From DATFTF01 sp963825175 (GTDB lineage: Bacteria > Acidobacteriota > Thermoanaerobaculia > UBA5066 > Gp7-AA6): DNA of 64,000 nucleotides. The DNA lies in contig CAWGSA010000002.1 of the NCBI GenBank assembly GCA_963825175.1, positions 434,001 to 498,000 of the forward strand, written 5' to 3'. Below the pieces are notes generated by a model. That model had not been told where the DNA came from. It saw only the letters and a list, made by a program, of their open reading frames with translations, and made no database searches. Positions 40,072 through 48,314 of this stretch are shown here, piece by piece. Position numbers and translations under genes: made by a program. Positions within the stretch are counted from its first letter, which is position 1, and each line of letters opens with the position of its first letter.

Positions 40072-41171
40072 GTCTGTGCCGGCATTTCGACTTCGACCGC
40101 GACGCCGCGGGGGGCGGTGCACGTCAGCCGCAACTGCGCCGCATCGCCGAAGATCAACTGCAGCCGCTCGCGCAGAGTCGTCAGTCCGGTCCCGGGACCG
40201 TTCCCCGATTGTTTGAGTCCGGCGCCGGTGTCGGTGACGCGAACCACACAGCGTTCTCCGAGCCGTTCGATATCGATGTCGATCCGCCCTCCTTCTTCGC
40301 TGGGATCGATCCCGTGTCGCACGGCGTTCTCGACCAGCGTCAACAGGGTGGTCGGAGGGCAGCGAACCTTGAGCGCCGCCGGGTCGACGTTCATCGCGTA
40401 CTGCAGGCGATCCGGCATGCGCATCTGCATCAGGTCGAGATAAGGTCGAACGAGCTGCAGCTCGCGCTCGATCGTTGCGGCAGGCTCGTGGAGCCGCGGC
40501 ACCGCCTCGCGCAGATACGCGGTGAGGCTCCGAAGCACGGTCGATGCGTGCGGCGACCCCGCATCGACGAGCGCCTGCACGTTCGCGAGTGTGTTGAAGA
40601 GGAAATGCGGAGTGACCTGGGCCTGAAGCAGATGCAAATGCGCGTCGAGCGCCTGACGCTCGAGCTCACTGCGCTCGAGCGCGAACGCGAGCTTCTGATC
40701 GCGGACGAAGGCTTCCTTCTGCCGAATGACGGCCGCGAGCGCCGTCCACGGCGCGACCAGGAGGCCGGCATATGTCAGGAGCAAGCATCCGTTCAAGCGG
40801 GCGCGTTCCGCCCAGAATGGCGGCGCACCTCGCGAAGTGGACAGGATGTAGATCAGCATCGTCGTCACCGGCATGGAAATGCCGACGGCAACGACTTGAA
40901 GGGCCCATCGTTGCAGCCATCGCGGCAGCTTGCGAGGCCACACCTCGAAGAGCGCAAAGGCGGTCGTCGCGGACAGACCAAGGATGATGGTGCGGAGGAA
41001 AAGTGAGGACGGAGACGCGGCCGCATGATTCTTCCACGGAGTGAGAATCAGGAAACCAACGCCGATCGAAATAGCCAGCGCGACGGCAACGCGCCGCGCT
41101 GTTTTTGCAATGATGCCGAGCGGTCTCGCCGTCGTCGCCATGTTGGACGTCGCCGCTGACGATACTTTCAT
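40068..41171 (-). CDS. LytS/YehU-type sensor histidine kinase
   Basis: 367 residues from ATG 41171; in-frame ATGs at 41192 and 41141 are alternatives. Four hydrophobic segments form the membrane sensor (VALAISIGVGFLIL, FLRTIILGLSATTAFALF, LQVVAVGISMPVTTMLIYIL, LLLTYAGLLVAPWTALA). The His_kinase domain has the phospho-acceptor His in QVTPHFLFNTLANVQ and the ATPase motifs LVENAVRHGI and DTGAGLKQSGNGPGTGL. It overlaps its LytTR partner. No extracellular sensor domain is present, so the signal is probably perceived in the membrane. Confidence 0.93.
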   Translation of the reverse strand: MKVSSAATSNMATTARPLGIIAKTARRVAVALAISIGVGFLILTPWKNHAAASPSSLFLRTIILGLSATTAFALFEVWPRKLPRWLQRWALQVVAVGISMPVTTMLIYILSTSRGAPPFWAERARLNGCLLLTYAGLLVAPWTALAAVIRQKEAFVRDQKLAFALERSELERQALDAHLHLLQAQVTPHFLFNTLANVQALVDAGSPHASTVLRSLTAYLREAVPRLHEPAATIERELQLVRPYLDLMQMRMPDRLQYAMNVDPAALKVRCPPTTLLTLVENAVRHGIDPSEEGGRIDIDIERLGERCVVRVTDTGAGLKQSGNGPGTGLTTLRERLQLIFGDAAQLRLTCTAPRGVAVEVEMPAQT

Positions 41172-41347
41172 GTGTCTCGCCAGGTGCGCCACGCAATCAC
41201 TACGAACATGATATGCGCGCCGCTCACTCCTGGAAATCGGCAGCCCGCGGGGGATCAGAGGTCAGCCGGGATGTCCCCCGCCCGTCCCAGAGTTTGTCCG
41301 AGTTCTGGCCGGGAACGGTCGTCTGCGGAAGTCGACGCCTCGCGCCG

Positions 41348-42082
41348 TCACATCACGTGTTTCTTGGGCGGCGGGGCCGGTGACCCGTCGGACCAGCTGC
41401 GCACCGGAATGAAGAGGACCGTCGATTCGATCGCACTGCCCTCCTGCCCGATGATGGGTGAGCCTTCCTTGCCTACGGCCCAATTGTCGGCCTGGCCGTG
41501 CGGGAGGAAGAACATGACGTGGGGAAGCCATGGCCCCGCACCGTCGTCGCTCAGGTAGCCGTTCTTCGACAGCATGAAGGAAAAGGCACCCGCCTCGGGG
41601 GCTTTGAAATCGTGGCTGGCGAATGCGGCCCTGGTTTTCTCGATCAACTGTTGTCTCGTGGCGCCGGCGAGGACCCACTCGGTGCGCTTGAGTTCTTGTG
41701 GCAGCTCGGTGCGCACGGCTGGCGGGTTGAAGCAATTGGGCCCGCGTATCTTGGGATTCCAGAACTCGGGAGCGTCGAAACCGGCCGTCCAGGAGCGTTG
41801 GACAAAGCAGACGAAGCCGTTCTTGCCCTTCACCGCCGTCTCATAACCGCGGCTGCCGAGCACGAGCACTTCGGCGTCTCCGGAGATGGACGGCGGCGCG
41901 GCACTGCGGGCCAGCGCGATTTCATCCTTGGGGTTCGCGATGCGGTACTGCTCGGCCGGCGCCATCTCGGGATAGGGAGTCTTGAGGGCCTGCGCTTGCG
42001 CCGGACCACTCCAGCTCATTGCGGCAAGGACGATTGAGGCGAAGAGACCAACAGTCTTTCCTGTCTTTCGTTGATTCATCAT
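41348..42082 (-). CDS. Exported protein of unknown function
   Basis: 244 residues with a signal peptide (TVGLFASIVLAAMSWSGPAQAQA). The mature part contains PKDEIALARSAAPPSIS, GYETAVKGKNGFVCFVQRSW and a conserved-looking stretch GPWLPHVMFFLPHGQADNWA. I do not recognise the family and see no catalytic motif. It is on its own; the 155 bp between it and the histidine kinase show no clear signal. Confidence 0.7.
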   Translation of the reverse strand: MMNQRKTGKTVGLFASIVLAAMSWSGPAQAQALKTPYPEMAPAEQYRIANPKDEIALARSAAPPSISGDAEVLVLGSRGYETAVKGKNGFVCFVQRSWTAGFDAPEFWNPKIRGPNCFNPPAVRTELPQELKRTEWVLAGATRQQLIEKTRAAFASHDFKAPEAGAFSFMLSKNGYLSDDGAGPWLPHVMFFLPHGQADNWAVGKEGSPIIGQEGSAIESTVLFIPVRSWSDGSPAPPPKKHVM

Positions 42083-42319
42083 TGTTCCGCTCGAAGAGCA
42101 ATTCGGGTGCCGTGGCGGTGGGATGGGAAATCATTCGACGTCAAACCTTTGCAGACCCGTTGCCTCAACCGCCAACCATTTACTTGAAGTCAAGTTCAAG
42201 ATTCTGCGTTCAGCCTCCTGAGGATCACTCCGTTTCCTCGCCGGTAGCCTCAGCGGCGCCGCCGCGCGGTCTCGGAAGCTCCCCTCCAGCTCCTGCGTCC
42301 CGGGAGGCCCCGGGCCCGC

Positions 42320-42472
42320 CCGCGGCGCGCGAAGCTTTCGCAGTAACCAAGGGGGGACGTCGCGCGCTGCGGGGAGCCGGAGCGGAGGCAAAAGGGTCAG
42401 GCCGGCTGTCGAGGCCCTTTGGCCGAGCCGCCGGACGGTGCGCCACAGGCGCAGACCCTTTCCCGCAGCGGA
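42320..42472 (+). repeat. Dispersed structured repeat, copy C
   Basis: Hairpin 1 pairs CGCGGCGCGCGA (42321-42332) with TCGCGCGCTGCG (42360-42371), one mismatch, around an apical CAGTAACCAA. Stem 2 is AAAGGGTC (42391-42398) with GACCCTTT (42454-42461), enclosing GGCT/AGCC and TGCGCC/GGCGCA hairpins. It lies 60 bp before the kinase start in the 42083-42531 gap. Nothing else in that gap can be supported except an AT-rich stretch at 42120-42215 that may hold the promoters. Confidence 0.65.
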
Positions 42473-42500
42473 GGCGACGTGCAGCGGGAGCGACGGTACG

Positions 42501-42809
42501 CGTGCCGCTTACAATCCCTGAGCGGTCACCAATGACACTTCCAGCCGGGACCCGGCTCGGTCCTTACGAGATCTTGTCGCTGCTCGGCGCGGGCGGGATG
42601 GGGGAAGTGTATCGGGCCCGGGATTCGAAGCTCGATCGCGACGTGGCCATCAAGGTTCTCCCGGCCTCGGTCGCCGGGGATCCGGACGTGCTCGCCCGGT
42701 TCGAGCGCGAGGCCAAGGCGGTCGCGGCGCTCTCGCATCCGAACATTCTCGCGATTCACCATTTCGGCGAACACGCCGGCTTGACCTACGCCGTCATGGA
42801 GCTTCTGGA
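42501..42809 (+). repeat. 309 bp tract identical to 45486-45794
   Basis: From 31 bp before the ATG to codon 93 of this kinase the sequence reads the same, base for base, as the corresponding tract of the next kinase gene; I found no difference by eye. The first mismatch is G42810 against A45795, after which the genes diverge. It includes the shared promoter-proximal motif GTGCCGCTTACAATCC. Confidence 0.9.
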
Positions 42810-45180
42810 GGGCGAGACGCTGCGCGGCAAGCTGGACTGGGGGCCGATCCCGCAGAAGCAGGCCTTCGACTACGCCCTTCAGATCGCGAAGGGTCTCTCC
42901 GCGGCGCACGGGAAGGGAGTCGTCCACCGGGACTTGAAACCCGAGAACCTCTTCATCACCAAGGACGGCCATCTGAAGATCCTCGACTTCGGCCTGGCGA
43001 AGCGGGTCGCTGTTGTTGCACCGGGCGAGGAGACGGGCGCACCGACGGTGTCCGGCCACACGGAGCCCGGGACGGTGATGGGAACGGTTGGCTACATGTC
43101 GCCCGAACAGGTCCGGGGCCTTCCCGTCGATCACCGATCAGACATCTTCTCGTTTGGGGCGATCCTGTACGAGATGCTGTCGGGCAAGAGAGCGTTCAGC
43201 CGGCCGACGGCGGCGGACACCATGGCGGCGATCATGAAGGAGGAGCCGCCGGACCTGTCGGAATCGGGGCGGAACACTTCACCGGCTCTGGATCACGTCG
43301 TCAAACATTGCCTGGAGAAGGACAGGGACAGCCGGTTTCAGTCTGCGAGAGACCTTGGTTTTGCGCTGTCCGAGGCGTTGGGCCCCACATCGGTCACAAG
43401 CGGCATGCAGGCTGTCGCGTCGTCTACCGGGAGGAGCCGGATCCTCATGGCCGCTGCTGCGATTGCCGTCCTCGCCGTCGCCGGCATCTTTCTACTGCGT
43501 CGCTCGCACGACGGACCAGCCGAGACGGGCAGCGTCAAGCGTGTGGCCGTGCTGCCCTTCGAGAACCTGGGATCGCCCGAGGACGACTACTTCGCCGACG
43601 GCATGGCAGACGCCATTCGGGGCAAGCTGACCTCTCTGCCTGGTGTTCAAGTGATCGCCCGTGGAAGCTCGACGCCTTACAAGAAGACGGCGAAAACTCC
43701 CAGACAGATCGCCCAGGAGTTGGAAGTGGGCTATCTGTTGACCGCGACAGTGCGGTGGCAAAAGGGAACGCGAGCAGCCAGCCACGTGGAGGTAAGCCCT
43801 GAGCTGATGGAGATCCCGGGTTCCGGCGCCCCGATCTCGACCTGGCAGCAGCCGTTCGACGCGGCGTTGACGGATGTCTTTCAGGTGCAGTCGGACATCG
43901 CGTCGAAGGTGGCTCAGTCGCTCGGCGTGGCCCTCGGCGGGGCGGAGGAGAAACGGCTCTCCGTGACGCCCACGAAGAACCTCGCCGCCTACGATGCTTT
44001 TCTGAGAGGCCAGGAGGCCATCGACCGCGAGGGCACTCTCCCTACCAACATGCGGCGGGCGATCACCTTTTTCGACGAAGCGGTCGCGCTCGATCCCGGA
44101 TTCACGCAGGCCTGGGGAGGCGTCTCCGGCACCTGGTCCCTCTTGTACTCCCTCGGCACGCCGACTCCGGACGCAGCGAAGCGCTCTCGCGAAGCGGCGG
44201 CAAAAGTCTCCGCGCTGGCTCCGCACAGCACCGAGGACTATCTGACGACAGGCCTCTACGCATTCAGGGTCGAGCACGATTCCCGCCGCGCCGTCGAGCA
44301 GTTCGAGCAGGCGCTGCGCCTTGCGCCCGGGAGTTGGGACGCGCTCTTCCAGCTCGCGATCGCCGAGCGGGCGGTCGGGCGCTGGAGCGAGGCCCTGGGG
44401 CACCTGCAGCAGGCGAGGCGTCTCGACCCGCGCCGCGCTTCGGTGTACATGCTGCTGGGTCACACTCTGATGGGCCTACGGCGATATTCCGAGGCACGCG
44501 AGGTCGCAAGCCAGGGACTCGGCTTTGCGCCGTCCAACCTCGACCTGGTTCACCTGAAGGCCCTGACGTTCCTCGCGCAGGGCGATCTGGCGGGCGCACG
44601 CGCGGTCGTGAAAGCGACGCCGCCGGAAGTGGCGCCGACCGCCGTTGTCGCAGAGATGGCCGTCTGGCGCGCGACCGCCTGGCTTCTCGACGTGGAGCAG
44701 CGAGCGCTTCTCCTGCGGTTGACGCCGAGCGCGTTCGATGACGACCGAGGTCTCTGGGGACTCTGCCTCGCCCAGGCGGCGGCCCTCAATGGAGACATCC
44801 AGAGGACGCATCGATATGCCGAGGAAGCGAGGCAGGCTTTCGAGGAGCAGCTCCGGAATACGCCCGAGGACGCGCAGCGGCACGTTTTTCTCGGCCTCGC
44901 CCTGGCGTTCCTCGGCAGGAAGGAAGAGGCAATCCAGGAGGGAGAGCGCGGCGTCCGCCTCGCTCCGGTGGCGAAAGATGCCGAAGAAGGTCCCTACTTT
45001 CAGTTCGAGCTCGCTCGGATCTACACCCTCGTCGGCGAGCCGGAGAAGGCACTCGATCAGCTCGAGCCGCTCTTGAAGATCCCCTCCGATCTCTCGCCCG
45101 GCTGGCTCAAGATCGACCCCAACTTCGACCCACTGCGCAAGAACCCGCGCTTCGAGAGGCTCGTCGCCGGCGGGAAGTGA
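42532..45180 (+). CDS. Membrane Ser/Thr kinase with FlgO/TolB-like and TPR domains (tandem paralogue 1)
   Basis: 882 residues. Kinase domain: GAGGMGEV loop, VAIK Lys41, HRDLKPENLF, DFGLAKR, GTVGYMSPEQV and SDIFSFGAILYEM, all intact. Transmembrane helix about 303-323 (ILMAAAAIAVLAVAGIFLL). Then comes the FlgO/TolB-N-like domain found after such kinases (RVAVLPFENLGSPEDDYFAD, VQVIARGSSTPYKKT, DVFQVQSDIASKVAQSLGV), followed by a long C-terminal TPR array ending GWLKIDPNFDPLRKNPRFE. The external half could bind a peptide or envelope component; none is identifiable. Confidence 0.93.
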   Translation: MTLPAGTRLGPYEILSLLGAGGMGEVYRARDSKLDRDVAIKVLPASVAGDPDVLARFEREAKAVAALSHPNILAIHHFGEHAGLTYAVMELLEGETLRGKLDWGPIPQKQAFDYALQIAKGLSAAHGKGVVHRDLKPENLFITKDGHLKILDFGLAKRVAVVAPGEETGAPTVSGHTEPGTVMGTVGYMSPEQVRGLPVDHRSDIFSFGAILYEMLSGKRAFSRPTAADTMAAIMKEEPPDLSESGRNTSPALDHVVKHCLEKDRDSRFQSARDLGFALSEALGPTSVTSGMQAVASSTGRSRILMAAAAIAVLAVAGIFLLRRSHDGPAETGSVKRVAVLPFENLGSPEDDYFADGMADAIRGKLTSLPGVQVIARGSSTPYKKTAKTPRQIAQELEVGYLLTATVRWQKGTRAASHVEVSPELMEIPGSGAPISTWQQPFDAALTDVFQVQSDIASKVAQSLGVALGGAEEKRLSVTPTKNLAAYDAFLRGQEAIDREGTLPTNMRRAITFFDEAVALDPGFTQAWGGVSGTWSLLYSLGTPTPDAAKRSREAAAKVSALAPHSTEDYLTTGLYAFRVEHDSRRAVEQFEQALRLAPGSWDALFQLAIAERAVGRWSEALGHLQQARRLDPRRASVYMLLGHTLMGLRRYSEAREVASQGLGFAPSNLDLVHLKALTFLAQGDLAGARAVVKATPPEVAPTAVVAEMAVWRATAWLLDVEQRALLLRLTPSAFDDDRGLWGLCLAQAAALNGDIQRTHRYAEEARQAFEEQLRNTPEDAQRHVFLGLALAFLGRKEEAIQEGERGVRLAPVAKDAEEGPYFQFELARIYTLVGEPEKALDQLEPLLKIPSDLSPGWLKIDPNFDPLRKNPRFERLVAGGK

Positions 45181-45322
45181 TTCCGTACGATTCGGATCAG
45201 CGAAGGTCATGCCGGCTTCCAACCGCCAGCCACCGCCGTAGCTGCGGTAAAGGGTGTGCGCCCGAAGGGGCAGATTCGGAGCGCGTGAAGGCGACGATGG
45301 CACGACCGGGGCCAGGCCTTCG

Positions 45323-45475
45323 TCCGCGGCGCGCGAAGCTCCTGAAGTAACCGAAGGAGGAGTCGCGCGCCGCGGGGAGCCGGAGCGAGCGAGGGATCAG
45401 GCGGGCCGTCGAGGCCGCAACCGGCCGAGCGGACCGCCGGTGCGCCCGAAAGGGCAGATTCGGAGCGAGTGAAGG
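45323..45475 (+). repeat. Dispersed structured repeat, copy D (plus partial unit upstream)
   Basis: Perfect 12-bp hairpin 1 (45325-45336 with 45363-45374), inner CTCCT/AGGAG stem and apical TGAAGTAACCGA, as in copy A. Downstream parts carry GCCC-GAAA-GGGC. A truncated extra unit with the same CGCCCGAAGGGGCAGATTCGG end lies at about 45253-45282. It fills the 45181-45516 gap, which contains no gene. Confidence 0.65.
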
Positions 45476-45516
45476 CAACGTGACCCGTGCCGCTTACAAT
45501 CCCTGAGCGGTCACCA

Positions 45517-48174
45517 ATGACACTTCCAGCCGGGACCCGGCTCGGTCCTTACGAGATCTTGTCGCTGCTCGGCGCGGGCGGGATGGGGGAAGTGTATCGG
45601 GCCCGGGATTCGAAGCTCGATCGCGACGTGGCCATCAAGGTTCTCCCGGCCTCGGTCGCCGGGGATCCGGACGTGCTCGCCCGGTTCGAGCGCGAGGCCA
45701 AGGCGGTCGCGGCGCTCTCGCATCCGAACATTCTCGCGATTCACCATTTCGGCGAACACGCCGGCTTGACCTACGCCGTCATGGAGCTTCTGGAAGGCGA
45801 GACGCTGCGCGGAAAGCTGGACACCGGCCCGATTCCCCAGGGACAGGCCCTCGACTACGCCCTGCAGATCGCGAAGGGTCTTTCCGCCGCGCACGAGAAG
45901 GGCGTCGTCCACCGGGACCTGAAACCCGAGAACCTCTTCGTGACCCGGGACGGCCATATCAAAATCCTCGACTTCGGCCTGGTGAAGAGGATTGAGCCCG
46001 TCGGCCCGTCCGAAGAAACGAGCGCCCCGGCCGCGCCCGCTCAGACCGTGCGGGGCACCGTGATGGGGACGGCAGGCTACATGTCCCCCGAGCAGGTGCG
46101 CGGACTGGAGATCGATCAGCGCTGCGACATTTTCTCTTTCGGGACGATTCTCTACGAGATGCTTTCGGGCCGGAAAGCGTTCAAGCGGGAGACGGCCAGC
46201 GACACGATGGCCGCGATCCTGCGGGACGAGCCGCCGGCGCTGTCGCAATCCGGAAAGAGCATCCCGCCGGCGCTGGACAACATCGTCCGGCACTGCTTGG
46301 AGAAGAGCCCCGACGACCGATTCCAGTCGGCCAAGGACATCGTGTTCGCGCTCTCGGTCGCGTCCTCGCCGGGTTCTACCAGCGGCCCGCAGGCGACGGC
46401 CCCTCTGTCCGGGAAGAAGCGCGTCCTCGTCGCTGCCGCCTTCGCCGCCACAGTCGTCGCGGCCCTCGCCATCGCGGGCGTTCTCGTTCTGCGGCGGGCG
46501 CACCACGGCTCAAGCGAGGCCGGTGGCGTGAAGCGGCTGGCCGTGCTGCCCTTCGAGAACCTGGGCCCTCCCGAGGACGACTATTTCGCCGACGGGATCG
46601 CGGATGAGGTGCGCGGCAAGCTGACATCGCTTCCTGGCCTTCAGGTCATCGCCCGCGGCAGTTCGATGCCGTACAAGAAGACGACGAAGACTCCCAGGCA
46701 GATCGCCGAGGAGTTGAACGTCTCCTATCTCCTCATGGCAACGCTGCGCTGGGAGAAAGTGGGAGGCCAGAGCCGCGTGCACGTGAGCCCCGAGCTGGTG
46801 GACGTGACTCATCCGGATGCGCCCACTTCGAAATGGCAGCAGCCGTTCGATGCGGCGCTGACCGACGTGTTTCAGGTGCAGTCGGACATCGCGACGCGCG
46901 TCGCTCAGGCTCTGGGCGTGGTGCTCGGAGCGGGCGAGCAGGAGCGGCTCTCCGAGAAACCCACGCAGGATCTCGCCGCCTACGACGCTTTCCTCAAGGG
47001 CGAGGACGCCTCGAGGGGCCTGGCGGCCGCCGATCCGTTCAGCCTGCGGCGCGCCATCGGTCACTATGAGCAGGCGGTGGCGCTCGACCCCGGCTTTGCG
47101 CAGGCGTGGGTCGAGCTCTCCCGCGCCCATTCCTTCAACTATTCCAACAGCGTTCCGACTCCGGCAGAGCGCGAGCAGGCCAGGGTCGCCGCCGAGCGGG
47201 CGTTGACTCTGGCTCCCGGCCTCCCGGCCGCTCACCTGGCTCTGGGCGACTACTACCAGGCCACCCTGGGAGATTGGCCCCGGGCATCGGAACAGTACGC
47301 GCTCGGGCGGCAGAAGGCGCCGCGGGATGCCGACCTGCTCGTCGGAACCGCGCTCGTGCAGCAGAACACCGGCCACTGGGAGGAGGGCCTGGCCTCCCTT
47401 CGTCAGGCGCAGACGATCGACCCGCGCTCGGCGCTCACGGCGCGGCGCCTCGCACGGACGCTCCTCCTGCTGCGCCACTACAGCGAGGCCCGCGAGACCG
47501 CGGACCGCGGCCTGGCGCTCGCGCCGGAGTCTTTGGGCATCCTCGAGACCAAGGCGATCGTCTTCCTCGCGCAGGGAGACCTGGAGGGAGCGCGGTCCGT
47601 GCTCAAGACGGCGCCGCGCGAGGTGGATCCGAAAGCGCTCGTGGCGTACATGGCGATGTACAACAACCTGACCTGGGTGCTGGACGAGGAGCAGCAGACG
47701 CTCCTTCTCGGCCTGCCTCCGGCAGCCTTCGGCGGCGACACCCTGGCCTGGGGAATGTCGCTCGCCCAGGCCGCCTCGCTGCGAGGCGACGCGGAGAAGA
47801 CGCGGCAATACGCGGAGGCCGCGCGGGCGGCGGCCGAGGCTCAGCTTGCGCAAGCCCCGGAGGACGCCACCCGGCATGTCTACCTCGGCCTGGCCCTTGC
47901 CTTCCTGGGGCAGAAGGCCGAGGCGGTCAAGGAAGGCGAGCGCGCCGTGGCGCTCGTGCCCGTGTCCAAAGACGCGTACGACGGCCCGTACTACCAGCAC
48001 CAGCTCGCGCGGATCTACATCCGCGTGGGAGAGCCCGAGAAGGCGCTCGACCGTCTCGAGCCGCTGCTGAAGATCCCTTACCTCCTCTCGCCGGGATGGC
48101 TCAAGATCGACCCCGACTTCGACCCGTTGCGCCGGCTCCCGCGATTCCAGAAACTCGTCGCCGGCGCGAACTGA
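45517..48174 (+). CDS. Membrane Ser/Thr kinase with FlgO/TolB-like and TPR domains (tandem paralogue 2)
   Basis: 885 residues with the same order as its neighbours: kinase (VAIK Lys41, HRDLKPENLF, DFGLVKR, GTAGYMSPEQV), TM helix about 301-325 (VLVAAAFAATVVAALAIAG), FlgO-like domain (LAVLPFENLGPPEDDYFAD, VSPELVDVTHPDAPTSKWQQ) and TPR array ending GWLKIDPDFDPLRRLPRFQ. The first 93 codons and the 31 bp before the ATG read the same as in paralogue 1, while the rest is clearly diverged, which points to gene conversion. Length and motifs are complete. Confidence 0.93.
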   Translation: MTLPAGTRLGPYEILSLLGAGGMGEVYRARDSKLDRDVAIKVLPASVAGDPDVLARFEREAKAVAALSHPNILAIHHFGEHAGLTYAVMELLEGETLRGKLDTGPIPQGQALDYALQIAKGLSAAHEKGVVHRDLKPENLFVTRDGHIKILDFGLVKRIEPVGPSEETSAPAAPAQTVRGTVMGTAGYMSPEQVRGLEIDQRCDIFSFGTILYEMLSGRKAFKRETASDTMAAILRDEPPALSQSGKSIPPALDNIVRHCLEKSPDDRFQSAKDIVFALSVASSPGSTSGPQATAPLSGKKRVLVAAAFAATVVAALAIAGVLVLRRAHHGSSEAGGVKRLAVLPFENLGPPEDDYFADGIADEVRGKLTSLPGLQVIARGSSMPYKKTTKTPRQIAEELNVSYLLMATLRWEKVGGQSRVHVSPELVDVTHPDAPTSKWQQPFDAALTDVFQVQSDIATRVAQALGVVLGAGEQERLSEKPTQDLAAYDAFLKGEDASRGLAAADPFSLRRAIGHYEQAVALDPGFAQAWVELSRAHSFNYSNSVPTPAEREQARVAAERALTLAPGLPAAHLALGDYYQATLGDWPRASEQYALGRQKAPRDADLLVGTALVQQNTGHWEEGLASLRQAQTIDPRSALTARRLARTLLLLRHYSEARETADRGLALAPESLGILETKAIVFLAQGDLEGARSVLKTAPREVDPKALVAYMAMYNNLTWVLDEEQQTLLLGLPPAAFGGDTLAWGMSLAQAASLRGDAEKTRQYAEAARAAAEAQLAQAPEDATRHVYLGLALAFLGQKAEAVKEGERAVALVPVSKDAYDGPYYQHQLARIYIRVGEPEKALDRLEPLLKIPYLLSPGWLKIDPDFDPLRRLPRFQKLVAGAN

Positions 48175-48314
48175 TTCCGTCGTCTCCGCCGGACACGGCC
48201 GCAGCATAGAATTCTCGCGCCGGCTGCAGCGCGGCGGTCGCTTCGCGACCGGCGCTGCAACGGTTCTAGACGAGAGCGGAAGACACGCGAAACTTCGGCG
48301 CGCCGCGAACGGTC

